Source: an uncultured Collinsella sp. (GTDB taxonomy: Bacteria; Actinomycetota; Coriobacteriia; Coriobacteriales; Coriobacteriaceae). From it: a stretch of 46,064 nt of DNA. The notes below the pieces were generated by a model. It did not search any database, was not told the origin of the DNA, and worked only from the letters and a program-made list of their open reading frames with translations. The DNA lies in contig CATYEN010000014.1 in the NCBI GenBank assembly GCA_958405565.1, positions 1 through 46,064 of the forward strand, written 5' to 3'. Below, one piece after another: positions 25,515 to 33,796 of the stretch (within the stretch, counting starts at the first letter, position 1; the number at the start of each line of letters is the position of its first letter). The translations under genes and the position numbers were made by a program.

Positions 25515-25779
25515 GGCCGTCGCCCTGGCCACCGCCGTCAGTATCCTAGCGTTTGGGCCAGCCATGGCCTTTGCCCAGCAAGAACAGGCGCAGGCCGCCA
25601 CGCAGGTGACGGTCGACCTCTCGGAGCTCGACCGCGGCAGCTGCAAGGAACCGTTGGCACAGACAGACGACAGACGATGGCTCTTGGCAGCAGGCGCCAC
25701 GGCAGCAGGCGCGGGAACCGCCGGCCTCGGTCTGCACATCAAACGCAGCCAGAAACGAAACACGGACAGGCCGCACTAA
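25498..25779 (+). CDS. Tiny exported protein with a degenerate sortase-type tail (LAQTD)
   Basis: A 93-aa protein starting at GTG 25498 inside the end of the previous gene. A signal peptide spans residues 1-26 (ending AMAFA-Q). Only about 25 residues follow before LAQTDD (53-58), then a hydrophobic segment (61-82) and a basic tail (KRSQKR). This is the layout of a cell-wall sorting signal, but the Gly of LPxTG/LAxTG is replaced by Asp. It may be a non-cleaved membrane miniprotein or a target of an unusual sortase. Small LPxTG-type proteins accompany WxL clusters in Firmicutes. The ribosome site is weak, consistent with coupling to the overlapping gene. Confidence 0.65.
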   Translation: MRTRHKAVALATAVSILAFGPAMAFAQQEQAQAATQVTVDLSELDRGSCKEPLAQTDDRRWLLAAGATAAGAGTAGLGLHIKRSQKRNTDRPH

Positions 25780-25797
25780 ATTAGCTAAGGAGACCCC

Positions 25798-27228
25798 ATG
25801 GCATCGAAGAACCTTTTGCCCGTCGTCGCACTCTGCGGCGCGCTCGCAACCGGAACGCCTGTCGCCGCTTGGGCGACTCCCGTCATGGCAGACTCCTTAC
25901 CAGCAGCCCTAAGCTCCGCACCAAATCCGTCGAGCGCCATTGCGTGCAAGCGTTTTTCGTTCGCACAGGCCGCAATCTCAACCTCGGGATGCCTTCGTCG
26001 TAATACGGACGGCTCGATAGTCGTGGATATCAATCGTTCGAACAAGGCAAACGGCTCCCAGGCGGGGTGCGCCGTCTGCACGTGGCGCTCGATTGTGCTC
26101 GATGCAGATGGCGATCCGTGCGATTTGGGGTTGCGCATCGATTTCGCTTCGGTCGATGACTCGGCGAACGGAGCGAAGGTCGCCTTCGACGGTGCGTTTT
26201 TCGAGAAAGGAGGCGGTATATGTCTGGGCTGCGCCGCCGCGAATGCAGACGATGTGCAGCCCACCCTCTCATTCACGGCATCGCTGCGGCTGACCAAGGC
26301 GGGCACCGACGCCATCGCGGCGGGAGAAGCATCCCTGCTGTTCTACGCCGCCAGTACCGAAGACACAGACATTCATTTCGAGAAGCCGGCCGGATCGCTC
26401 AGCCTTACGCGCGGGACGGAGGCAGGCCCTATTGCGATCGATACCCACACGCTAGGCAGGCAACACATTCTTGCCGACCCGGCGCTTCTCGAGATGGAGT
26501 GGAACGGATCCGGAGCCGTCGGGATTGTCCCCTCCGCGCTTGACGCCAAGACGCTCCCCTCAAACGACGAACCCATCAACGCAACCATACAAGAAGAGAG
26601 CACGGACAAAGAAGCAGGTGCGGGCGACACGCCGTCGCCGACAAACAGCGTCCCAGCTTCTTTCGAAGCACCGAATGAGCCCGCTACCGGTCCAAACGAT
26701 CCCGAGCTCGCGGACAGTCTGGGGCTTGCTGATCCTCAGGAGATCGATGAAGGTAACTGCTGCGTGCTTGCCGCCCTCGACCACACAGAGGTCATCGATG
26801 CTGCAAACATCGAAGTTGCCGCCGCCAATCAGCCCGTCCGCAAGTCGGCCATCATCGCATTTCCCGAATCCATTGAAGTCGTCTATTTGCCATCGGGCGA
26901 GGTCGTGGCCCCAACGCTGCTCACCTTGTTGGGCGCCAAGAATGCTCGAAACGAAATTAAAAAGGTCACGGTTGTCGACCCTGCAACCACCGCTAAACTG
27001 CGTCTATACGCCGTTGCCCCAGACGGAGGCAAGACCTTGGAATTCGATGGCGACACACTTCTAGCCTGGCGACGTCTGGACATTATGCAAGACGTCTCGT
27101 ATCAAATCGAACTCGAAGGGTTTGATCGTGCCCGCGATGCCAATATCATCGCCGCGGCTATTGAATCCCCACAGCGGCTTATGACACTGCGCTTTGACTA
27201 CTATCCCTATGTCCCGACAACCACCTGA
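25798..27228 (+). CDS. Large secreted cysteine-containing protein of unknown function
   Basis: A 476-aa exported protein: signal peptide 1-31, then a first domain (about 40-250) with several cysteines including GCAVC and GICLGCAAAN, a Pro/Thr/Ser/Glu-rich linker (about 265-330) and a second domain (340-476) with repeated strand-like segments ending YYPYVPTTT. I do not recognise either domain. No sorting signal or second membrane segment is present, so it is released or held by partners. The ATG at 25798 has AAGGAG at 5 nt. It is the last gene of the five-gene cluster; no terminator is evident behind it. Confidence 0.78.
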   Translation: MASKNLLPVVALCGALATGTPVAAWATPVMADSLPAALSSAPNPSSAIACKRFSFAQAAISTSGCLRRNTDGSIVVDINRSNKANGSQAGCAVCTWRSIVLDADGDPCDLGLRIDFASVDDSANGAKVAFDGAFFEKGGGICLGCAAANADDVQPTLSFTASLRLTKAGTDAIAAGEASLLFYAASTEDTDIHFEKPAGSLSLTRGTEAGPIAIDTHTLGRQHILADPALLEMEWNGSGAVGIVPSALDAKTLPSNDEPINATIQEESTDKEAGAGDTPSPTNSVPASFEAPNEPATGPNDPELADSLGLADPQEIDEGNCCVLAALDHTEVIDAANIEVAAANQPVRKSAIIAFPESIEVVYLPSGEVVAPTLLTLLGAKNARNEIKKVTVVDPATTAKLRLYAVAPDGGKTLEFDGDTLLAWRRLDIMQDVSYQIELEGFDRARDANIIAAAIESPQRLMTLRFDYYPYVPTTT

Positions 27229-27251
27229 GGCTTAAATGCTGCGCATCATTC

Positions 27252-27277
27252 CTAATACCACTTATATAACGTATTAG
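27252..27277. promoter_or_regulatory. AT-rich dyad upstream of the DUF554 gene
   Basis: CTAATAC (27252-27258) and GTATTAG (27271-27277) form a perfect 7-bp inverted repeat with a 12-nt centre that itself contains the palindrome TTATATAA. It stands out as an AT-rich island in GC-rich DNA and lies 70 nt before the next start codon. It is a good operator or promoter candidate. Confidence 0.45.
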
Positions 27278-27346
27278 ATGAGTCGCGATGTGCCTCGCAT
27301 TTCGTTCTGCTACGATTGCCACGTTGGCATCAATACAGGAGGGCTC

Positions 27347-28063
27347 ATGCCGGGCTTGGGAACAATCATCAACGTTGCGCTTTTAGTTGCGGGCGGTCTT
27401 TTGGGATTAGCGGGCGGCCGCTTCATTACACCGCGCATCCAAGACACGCTCATGAAAGCATCGGGGCTGTGCGTCCTGTTTATCGGCCTGGGCGGCACCA
27501 TGCAAAAGATGCTCATCATCGATGGAAAGGCGCTAGCGACCACCGGTACCACCATGCTCATCGTCTCATTTGCGCTCGGTTCGCTCATCGGCGAGGCCGT
27601 CAACTTGGAGGCCGCCATCGAGAACCTTGGCGAATGGCTCAAGCGCAAGACTGGCAGTGAGGGCGATAACGAGTTCACCAACGCTTTTGTCTCGACCTCA
27701 CTCACCGTGTGCATCGGCGCCATGGCCATTGTTGGATCGATCCAAGACGGCCTGCTCGGCGACTGGTCAACGCTTGCCCTCAAGGGCGCACTAGACTGCA
27801 TCATCGTCTGCACCATGACGGCCTCGCTTGGCCGCGGCTGTATCTTCTCCGCCCTGCCCGTCGCCGTGTTCCAGGGGACGATCACGCTCTTTGCCGGCGC
27901 GCTCTCCCCCATCATGACCACAGCTGCCCTCAACAGCCTTTCGCTCGCAGGCTCCATGCTCATCTTCTGCGTCGGCGTCAACCTCATCCGTCCTCAGACC
28001 TTCCGCACGGCCAATATGCTTCCCTCCGTCGTCATCGCCGTCATCTACGCCCTCCTGTTCTAA
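27347..28063 (+). CDS. DUF554 family membrane protein (YdfK/YqgA-like)
   Basis: Integral membrane protein of 238 aa with about seven hydrophobic segments. The start MPGLGTIINVALLVAGGLLG, LGGTMQKML, ALGSLIGEAVNLE and FVSTSLTVCIGAMAIVGSIQDGL are characteristic of DUF554. The family is widespread and thought to be a transporter, but its substrate is unknown. The ATG at 27347 has AGGAGGG at 3-4 nt; an earlier in-frame start at 27278 would add residues outside the family. Confidence 0.9.
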   Translation: MPGLGTIINVALLVAGGLLGLAGGRFITPRIQDTLMKASGLCVLFIGLGGTMQKMLIIDGKALATTGTTMLIVSFALGSLIGEAVNLEAAIENLGEWLKRKTGSEGDNEFTNAFVSTSLTVCIGAMAIVGSIQDGLLGDWSTLALKGALDCIIVCTMTASLGRGCIFSALPVAVFQGTITLFAGALSPIMTTAALNSLSLAGSMLIFCVGVNLIRPQTFRTANMLPSVVIAVIYALLF

Positions 28064-28070
28064 ATCTATC

Positions 28071-28141
28071 AACGCAGCGGTATCTCGAACATCTGTTTGA
28101 TGCTGTGCTATGATATGAGGTCACCGTAGCTGCGTTCGAGA
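28071..28141 (+). promoter_or_regulatory. Promoter of the TerB_N-BrxD-BrxHI operon framed by inverted repeats
   Basis: An extended -10 box (TGC-TATGAT, hexamer 28109-28114) would start transcription near 28121 and give a 30-nt leader. AACGCAGC (28071-28078) is the exact complement of GCTGCGTT (28129-28136), and TCTCGAAC (28083-28090) is the exact complement of GTTCGAGA (28134-28141), so the right side can pair with two left arms. The right arm abuts the AGGAGG ribosome site (28141-28146). This could be an operator pair or, in read-through RNA from upstream, a hairpin next to the ribosome site. Confidence 0.5.
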
Positions 28142-28150
28142 GGAGGAGCG

Positions 28151-29911
28151 GTGGCCGACCAGGACATCAAGATGCTCATCGAGCGCATTATGGCCGAGGC
28201 CCGGACCCATCAGTCCGCCCGCTTCTCAAACGAAATCTACGCAGACGAGCCGATTCTCAAAACCGGCCGACAGATGCAGAATTTCCTCCCCGACCAGTAC
28301 CGTAAAATGCGCGAGATATCGCGCTGGCAGGATGACCCCAAGGGCGGTGCGGGCCGCTGGCTTTCGGAAGCCGAACTTTTTTACCGCCAGGGCCTGCTGA
28401 TGGCCGACTTTGAGGACGACTGTCCCTACAACGGCACCTTTAAGTCGTACTTTCCCACCTACAACGCCATGAGCGACCGGCAACTGCGCGGCTACTTTAC
28501 CTGGCGTGCCCAAGTGCGCCGCGGAACCGTCGAGGAAACGTCTACGTCCTTTGCCTTTCTGTATCTCTATGAGCTGATCTGCGGCATTGGCGTAGATAAT
28601 CCACTCGATGGTTTTAACAAGATCAAGGCTTTTTGGGATGTCTATCGCGCCTTCGAGCCCGGCATCGACCGGTTTGCGCGCGTGTGGCTGCAAGATTACG
28701 CCGTGTTCCACGGGCTCGACCCCAAGCTGCTTCGCGACTCTAAAACCGTCATGTTCGATAACGCCCTTATCGAACTGCGGCGCGCGGCACGAGACCTTGT
28801 ACCGGCACCGGCACCGTCCGGCCAGGCCCCTAAGCGTCGCAAAACCTCCGAGCCCACGCTCCCCCTTCCGCCCGATGAGGTGCGCGAGGAGCGACTCATG
28901 GCCGCCATCAACGCCCTCTCCACGTACAACCTAAGTAGCTCGCGGCTCGACCGCAGCCACCACCGCGATCTGCGCCACGTGGCGTGCGCCGTGTATGTCC
29001 GCATGGCGCGCTACTATGACACGCACCGAAAGACCGGCATCGTGGCAAGTTTATTTGGGGAGGAGACGGCAATGCCCTACACCATGTTTGCCTCGGCCGT
29101 ATTCTTTGCGCCCGAGCGCCACGAGGACTGCGAATACCGTCTGGACCCCATCCATATCTACCGTTGCCAAAACGGCTTTTGGGAATGCATGCGTATCCAC
29201 GGTAGTAGGCAAAAGAGCAGCAAGCTCGGTGAAATGATGCGCGCCTGCGACCAACGCCTGCGCCTGGCGCTGGACCCTGCCCATCCCCTTAAGGAAGAAA
29301 AGGTCCCCAAATATCTGGCCAAGATTATCGATGACGAGATTGTGGCATGGCTTTCGTGGGACGCCGCACACCAGCCCGTCAAGATCGATATCGATCTGAG
29401 TCAGCTGGGGCATATTCGGAGCGCCGCCGCACAAACGCGCGAGGCGCTTTTGATTGACGAGGAACGCGAGGACGGCGCGTCCGCAGAAGCCGAGGCAGCG
29501 GACTCAGGGCAACCAGAAGCCGAGCCCGTAGCCGACGCGATGGTCGAGGCGGTCGCGGCGGCTGCAGGGCAGGACGAGTCCGACGAGCCGACCATATCCA
29601 CCGAACAGTTTGGTGTCGTGGCACCGCTTCTCGCGCCGACGCCCGCGTTCGCAGCTGCTACGCCCGCTGACGCCACAAACGAACTCGCGCCCGCCGCAAA
29701 CGCCTATCTCCGCGCTCTGCTCGAGCACAACGCAGTACAGGCGGAATCGGCGGTAGTGCAATCGGAGCAGAGCGAGGACATGCTCGTCGATACCATCAAC
29801 GAGGCGCTCTTTGACCTGGTGGGCGACACCGTAATTGAATTTAGCGCAGCAGGGCCGCAGATTATCGAGGACTACGAAGCAGACGTGAGAGGATACCTAG
29901 ACCATGAGTGA
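28151..29911 (+). CDS. TerB_N / TerB_C domain protein, first gene of a three-gene DNA-processing cassette
   Basis: A 586-aa cytosolic protein. Residues about 20-215 form a TerB_N domain: TYNAMSDRQLRGYFTWR, QVRRG and FAFLYLYELICGIG are its hallmark. A middle region (about 245-430) follows a Pro/basic linker. The C-terminal TerB_C-type part (about 515-586) shows LVDTINEALFDLVGDTVIE and IIEDYEADVRGYL, after an acidic/Ala-rich linker (437-515). The GTG at 28151 has AGGAGG at 4 nt. It overlaps the ATPase gene by 8 nt. Despite the name, TerB_N proteins next to ATPase/helicase pairs are not evidence of tellurite resistance; a role in sensing or recruiting for DNA processing is inferred. Confidence 0.88.
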   Translation: MADQDIKMLIERIMAEARTHQSARFSNEIYADEPILKTGRQMQNFLPDQYRKMREISRWQDDPKGGAGRWLSEAELFYRQGLLMADFEDDCPYNGTFKSYFPTYNAMSDRQLRGYFTWRAQVRRGTVEETSTSFAFLYLYELICGIGVDNPLDGFNKIKAFWDVYRAFEPGIDRFARVWLQDYAVFHGLDPKLLRDSKTVMFDNALIELRRAARDLVPAPAPSGQAPKRRKTSEPTLPLPPDEVREERLMAAINALSTYNLSSSRLDRSHHRDLRHVACAVYVRMARYYDTHRKTGIVASLFGEETAMPYTMFASAVFFAPERHEDCEYRLDPIHIYRCQNGFWECMRIHGSRQKSSKLGEMMRACDQRLRLALDPAHPLKEEKVPKYLAKIIDDEIVAWLSWDAAHQPVKIDIDLSQLGHIRSAAAQTREALLIDEEREDGASAEAEAADSGQPEAEPVADAMVEAVAAAAGQDESDEPTISTEQFGVVAPLLAPTPAFAAATPADATNELAPAANAYLRALLEHNAVQAESAVVQSEQSEDMLVDTINEALFDLVGDTVIEFSAAGPQIIEDYEADVRGYLDHE

Positions 29912-31208
29912 TACCGCATCCGCAGCACCTCGCGTGCCCAAGCGCGTCGCTGCCGTCATTCTCAACTCGCTCAAGGGCGGCGTGGTCCCGCGCATCGGCC
30001 TTCCTTACATCACCGTAGGGCGCGAGGTCGAGATCCGCGCCCTGCTCACCGATCTGAGTCTCATCGCCGACGGTGGCGCGAGCTTCCGCTTTCTGGTCGG
30101 TCGTTACGGTGCCGGCAAGAGCTTTTTGCTCCAGACTATCCGCACGCACGCCATGGGCGAGGGGTTCGTCGTCGCTGATGCCGACCTGTCGCCCGAGCGC
30201 CGCCTGCAGGGCGGTCAGGGACAGGGCCTTGCCACCTACCGCGAGCTCATCCGCAATATATCGACCAAGACGCGCCCCGAGGGCGGTGCGCTCAACCTTA
30301 TTCTGGATCGCTGGGTCGCCTCGTGTGCCGACGTCGACGAGTCGGTCGTCAATGCCCAACTGGCCCCGCTCGAGGAGATGGTCCACGGCTTCGACTTCAC
30401 CCGCATGCTCCGCCGCTATCGCATGGCCGCATCCGGGGGCGACGAAGAGACCATGAGCCGCGTGACCAAATGGATTCGCGGCGAATACCGCACCAAGAGC
30501 GAGGCACGCGCCGAGCTGGGCTCCTCGACCATCATCAGCGATGACGACTGGTACGACTACGTTAAGCTCATTGCGCGCTTTTTGGTTTGCAGTGGCTACA
30601 AGGGCATGCTGGTGCTCATCGACGAGCTCGTGAATCTGTATAAGATTCCCAACGCCATCACGCGCCAATACAACTACGAGAAGATCCTGACTATGTACAA
30701 CGACACGCTCCAGGGCAAGGCGCAGTACCTGGGCATGATCATGGGCGGCACGCCAACCTCCATCGAAGACCGCCGCCGCGGCGTGTTCTCCTACGAGGCC
30801 CTGCGCAGCCGACTCGCTCAGGGCCGCTTTGCGCGCGAAGACCTTAAGGACATGCTCGCGCCCATCATCCGCCTGCAGCCACTCACCTACGAGGAGCTAC
30901 TGGTGCTCATCGAAAAACTCATGCAGATCCATGCCGGCTACCTTGGCTGGACGCCCACGCTTGCCGAAAACGACTTGGTGGACTTTCTCAAGATTGAGTT
31001 CGGCCGCGTGGGAACCGATACGCACTTGACGCCGCGTGAGGTTATCCGTGACTTTATCGAGCTGCTCGATATCCTGTGTCAGAACCCCGATGCAAATGTG
31101 GCCGAGCTGCTGCAAAGCGTCGGCGGCGACGCGCTGGCGCCGGCAGCCGCAACAGGCGACACCGGCACCGCAGGCGGCAACCGCAACTTCGCCGAGTTCA
31201 CCATCTAA
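29904..31208 (+). CDS. BrxD-like P-loop ATPase (DUF2791 family)
   Basis: ATPase of 434 aa. Walker A GRYGAGKS is at 66-73 and Walker B MLVLIDE at 235-241, followed by a sensor-like IMGGT (279-283) and the conserved HLTPREVIRDF (375-385). These, the size and the downstream Lhr-type helicase match the BrxD/DUF2791 ATPases of type 2 BREX. No BrxC, PglX or PglZ is present here. The C-terminal tail is low-complexity (Ala/Gly/Thr). The ATG at 29904 lies 8 nt inside the TerB gene, so expression is coupled to it. ATP-driven loading or switching of the helicase is the likely job (inference). Confidence 0.88.
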   Translation: MSDTASAAPRVPKRVAAVILNSLKGGVVPRIGLPYITVGREVEIRALLTDLSLIADGGASFRFLVGRYGAGKSFLLQTIRTHAMGEGFVVADADLSPERRLQGGQGQGLATYRELIRNISTKTRPEGGALNLILDRWVASCADVDESVVNAQLAPLEEMVHGFDFTRMLRRYRMAASGGDEETMSRVTKWIRGEYRTKSEARAELGSSTIISDDDWYDYVKLIARFLVCSGYKGMLVLIDELVNLYKIPNAITRQYNYEKILTMYNDTLQGKAQYLGMIMGGTPTSIEDRRRGVFSYEALRSRLAQGRFAREDLKDMLAPIIRLQPLTYEELLVLIEKLMQIHAGYLGWTPTLAENDLVDFLKIEFGRVGTDTHLTPREVIRDFIELLDILCQNPDANVAELLQSVGGDALAPAAATGDTGTAGGNRNFAEFTI

Positions 31209-31212
31209 CCTA

Positions 31213-31253
31213 CCAAAAAGGGACAGGTTTATTTTGGCAGGTTTTATCTGGGC
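31213..31253. repeat. Imperfect tandem repeat/hairpin between the ATPase and helicase genes
   Basis: CAGGTTTATTTTGG is followed at once by CAGGTTTTATCTGG, and CCAAAA (31213-31218) can pair with TTTTGG (31232-31237). It lies in the only sizeable gap (116 nt) of an otherwise overlapping operon and begins with GGGACAGG, a core also found in the repeat at 45323-45343. It could be a small dispersed repeat or a remnant of an insertion. Confidence 0.4.
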
Positions 31254-31324
31254 AAACGTTGAAGCAGTAATGCAGCAAGCCGTTGCCAGCCGCGTTGAGA
31301 GATTCGTTGTTGAAAGGAGGCCCC

Positions 31325-33769
31325 GTGAACGCCTTTGACCGCTACGCCCCGTTTATCCAAGACTTCATCTACTCCCACGATTGGGAGAGCCTACGCTCTA
31401 TCCAGGTTGCAGCAGCTGATGCCATCTTTAACACGCAAGATAATGTGCTCCTGACGGCATCCACGGCTTCCGGCAAAACCGAGGCAGCCTTCTTTCCCAT
31501 CCTGACCGAGTTTTGGGAGAACCCGCCCGCAAGCGTGGGCGCCCTCTACATTGGCCCCCTCAAGGCGCTCATCAACGACCAATTCGTCCGCCTCAACGAC
31601 CTGTGCGAAGAAGCCGATATCCCCGTCTGGCACTGGCATGGCGATGTCTCGCAATCACACAAGGCCAAACTCATCAAAAAACCGAGCGGCATCCTACAGA
31701 TTACGCCCGAGTCGCTCGAGGCGCTCCTGATCCATAAGCACATGGCGATCCCGCGCATGTTTTGCGACCTGCGCTATGTGGTTATCGACGAAGTCCATTC
31801 GCTCATGCGCGGCGACCGCGGCGGGCAGACGCTCTGTCTTATCGAGCGCCTCTCGCGCATGGCAGGCGTGCAGCCCCGCCGCATTGGCCTTTCGGCCACC
31901 ATCGGCGACCCCGAGCGCACGGGCGCCTTTCTCTCGCAGGGAACGGGGCGCGACTGCGTTATCCCCCGCTTTGAGGAACCGCGCCGCGTGTGGCGCATCT
32001 CCATGGAGCACTTCTACAACTCGGGCCCCCAGGCTCAGCAACGAGGATTCGTAGGCACAGGTCCACAAGAAGCCGAGGTGCTTGCTTGCGAGCGTATTGA
32101 GACGGCGGCGCCCGCGGCGCTGCCCGCATCCGGACAAGACATGTGCCACAGCGGACAGCTTACACAGGAAGAACACCGTCAACGTCGTGAGCAGGCGCGG
32201 GGCAAGGCCGCTCCCAAAGACCGTCGCACTTCCTCGGCCCCCGAGGGCGAAGTCGACATCCCACGAGCGACCGAGCAGACGCTTCTCAACCCCACCGACA
32301 CGGCACCCGACAACGCCGACCCCGGTATGGGCTATATCTTTGAGCATACGCGCGGCCGCAAATGCCTGGTCTTTGCCAACTCGCGCGAGGAGGCAGAGGC
32401 CGTGTGCTCCATGCTGCGCAGCTACTGCGAGAGCCGGCACGAGCCCGACCGTTTTCTCATCCATCACGGCAATCTTTCGGCATCGCTACGCGAGACGGCC
32501 GAGGAGCTCATGCGCGACGAGGAGCAGACGCAGACAACCGTCACCACCTCTACGTTGGAGCTCGGTATCGATATCGGCCGCCTGGAGCGCGCCTTCCAGA
32601 TTGACGCGCCGTTTACCGTTAGCTCCTTTTTGCAGCGCATGGGGCGCACGGGCCGTCGCGATCTTCCGCCCGAGATGTGGTTTGTCATGCGCGAGGAAGA
32701 GCCCGAGCCGCGCACGATGATGCCCGAAACCATTCCCTGGAAGCTCCTGCAGGGTATCGCGCTCGTACAACTCTATCGCGAGGAAAAGTGGGTCGAGCCA
32801 CCCGAGCTCGATCGTCTCCCCTACAGCCTGCTCTATCACCAGACTATGTCGACCCTCGCCAGCACCGGCGAGCTCACGCCGGCCGAACTTGCCCAGCGCG
32901 TGCTCACGCTCAGCTATTTCCACCGTGTCTCGGCAGACGATTACCGCGTGCTGCTACGTCACCTCATTAAGATCGACCATATCCAGGTCACCGAAGGTGG
33001 CGGGCTCATCGTGGGTCTCGCGGGCGAGCGCATCATCAACAACTTTAAGTTCTACGCCGTGTTCCAGGAAAACGAGGAGTTTACCGTCCGGAGCGAATCG
33101 GCTGAGCTGGGCACGATCGTTAATCCGCCCCCGCCCGGTGAGCGCATCGCCATCGCCGGACACTGCTGGATTGTCGAGGAAGTGGACTGGAAGCGCCACG
33201 CTGTCTTTGCCACGCAGGTCAAGGGCCGGGTGCCGGCCTACTTTGGCGACTGCCCCGGCGACATTAACACGCATGTGCTCGAGCGCATGCGCAAGGCGCT
33301 CAACGAGCACGCGACATATCCGTACCTTATGGGTAACGCACGGGCCCGCTTGGCGCAGGCTCGTCATACCGCCGAGATTTCGGGGGCGGGAACCAAGCCG
33401 CTCATTAACCTGGGCGGCGATACCTGGGTGCTCTTCCCCTGGCTGGGCAGCTACGCCTTTTTGGCGCTCGAGCGCATGCTCAAGATTAAATGTGCCGCGG
33501 AGCTGGGCCTTCGCGGGCTCGATCCGTCACGCCCGTACTTTATGCAGTTTAAGATGAAGGCCGATGAGGAGACGTTCTTTGAGGTGCTCGCCGCCGAGGC
33601 CGAGAAGGACTTCGATCCCATCGAGCTCGTCTATCCTGGCGAGGTGCCTTACTTTGACCGCTACGACGAGTTTGTTCCCGAAGAGCTCGTGCGCAAGGGC
33701 TTTGCCGAAGGTGTGCTCGACATAGAGGGCATGAAGCAGCGCGTTCTCGGCTGGCGCGACCACGCCTAA
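31325..33769 (+). CDS. Lhr-like DEAD/DEAH-box helicase (BrxHI-like)
   Basis: Superfamily 2 helicase of 814 aa. Motif I TASTASGKTE (44-53), motif Ia GPLKALINDQF, motif II DEVH (155-158), motif III SAT (190-192), TSTLELGIDIG and motif VI QRMGRTGRR (437-445) are all intact, so it should be an active ATP-dependent translocase. About 100 residues of low-complexity, charged sequence (234-332) separate the two RecA domains. The C-terminal 350 residues are of Lhr-core type. The GTG at 31325 has AAAGGAGG at 4-5 nt. BrxHI of type 2 BREX is the closest remembered match and its usual neighbour BrxD lies upstream, 116 nt away. Confidence 0.9.
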   Translation: MNAFDRYAPFIQDFIYSHDWESLRSIQVAAADAIFNTQDNVLLTASTASGKTEAAFFPILTEFWENPPASVGALYIGPLKALINDQFVRLNDLCEEADIPVWHWHGDVSQSHKAKLIKKPSGILQITPESLEALLIHKHMAIPRMFCDLRYVVIDEVHSLMRGDRGGQTLCLIERLSRMAGVQPRRIGLSATIGDPERTGAFLSQGTGRDCVIPRFEEPRRVWRISMEHFYNSGPQAQQRGFVGTGPQEAEVLACERIETAAPAALPASGQDMCHSGQLTQEEHRQRREQARGKAAPKDRRTSSAPEGEVDIPRATEQTLLNPTDTAPDNADPGMGYIFEHTRGRKCLVFANSREEAEAVCSMLRSYCESRHEPDRFLIHHGNLSASLRETAEELMRDEEQTQTTVTTSTLELGIDIGRLERAFQIDAPFTVSSFLQRMGRTGRRDLPPEMWFVMREEEPEPRTMMPETIPWKLLQGIALVQLYREEKWVEPPELDRLPYSLLYHQTMSTLASTGELTPAELAQRVLTLSYFHRVSADDYRVLLRHLIKIDHIQVTEGGGLIVGLAGERIINNFKFYAVFQENEEFTVRSESAELGTIVNPPPPGERIAIAGHCWIVEEVDWKRHAVFATQVKGRVPAYFGDCPGDINTHVLERMRKALNEHATYPYLMGNARARLAQARHTAEISGAGTKPLINLGGDTWVLFPWLGSYAFLALERMLKIKCAAELGLRGLDPSRPYFMQFKMKADEETFFEVLAAEAEKDFDPIELVYPGEVPYFDRYDEFVPEELVRKGFAEGVLDIEGMKQRVLGWRDHA

Positions 33770-33796
33770 GACCAGTCTATTTTGGGACGGGGAGAC

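Noticed and set aside
28151..33769. Calling the locus a BREX system or a tellurite-resistance locus
   Set aside because: No BrxC, PglX/methylase or PglZ gene lies nearby, and TerB_N alone without TerC/TerD/TerE genes is not evidence of tellurite resistance.
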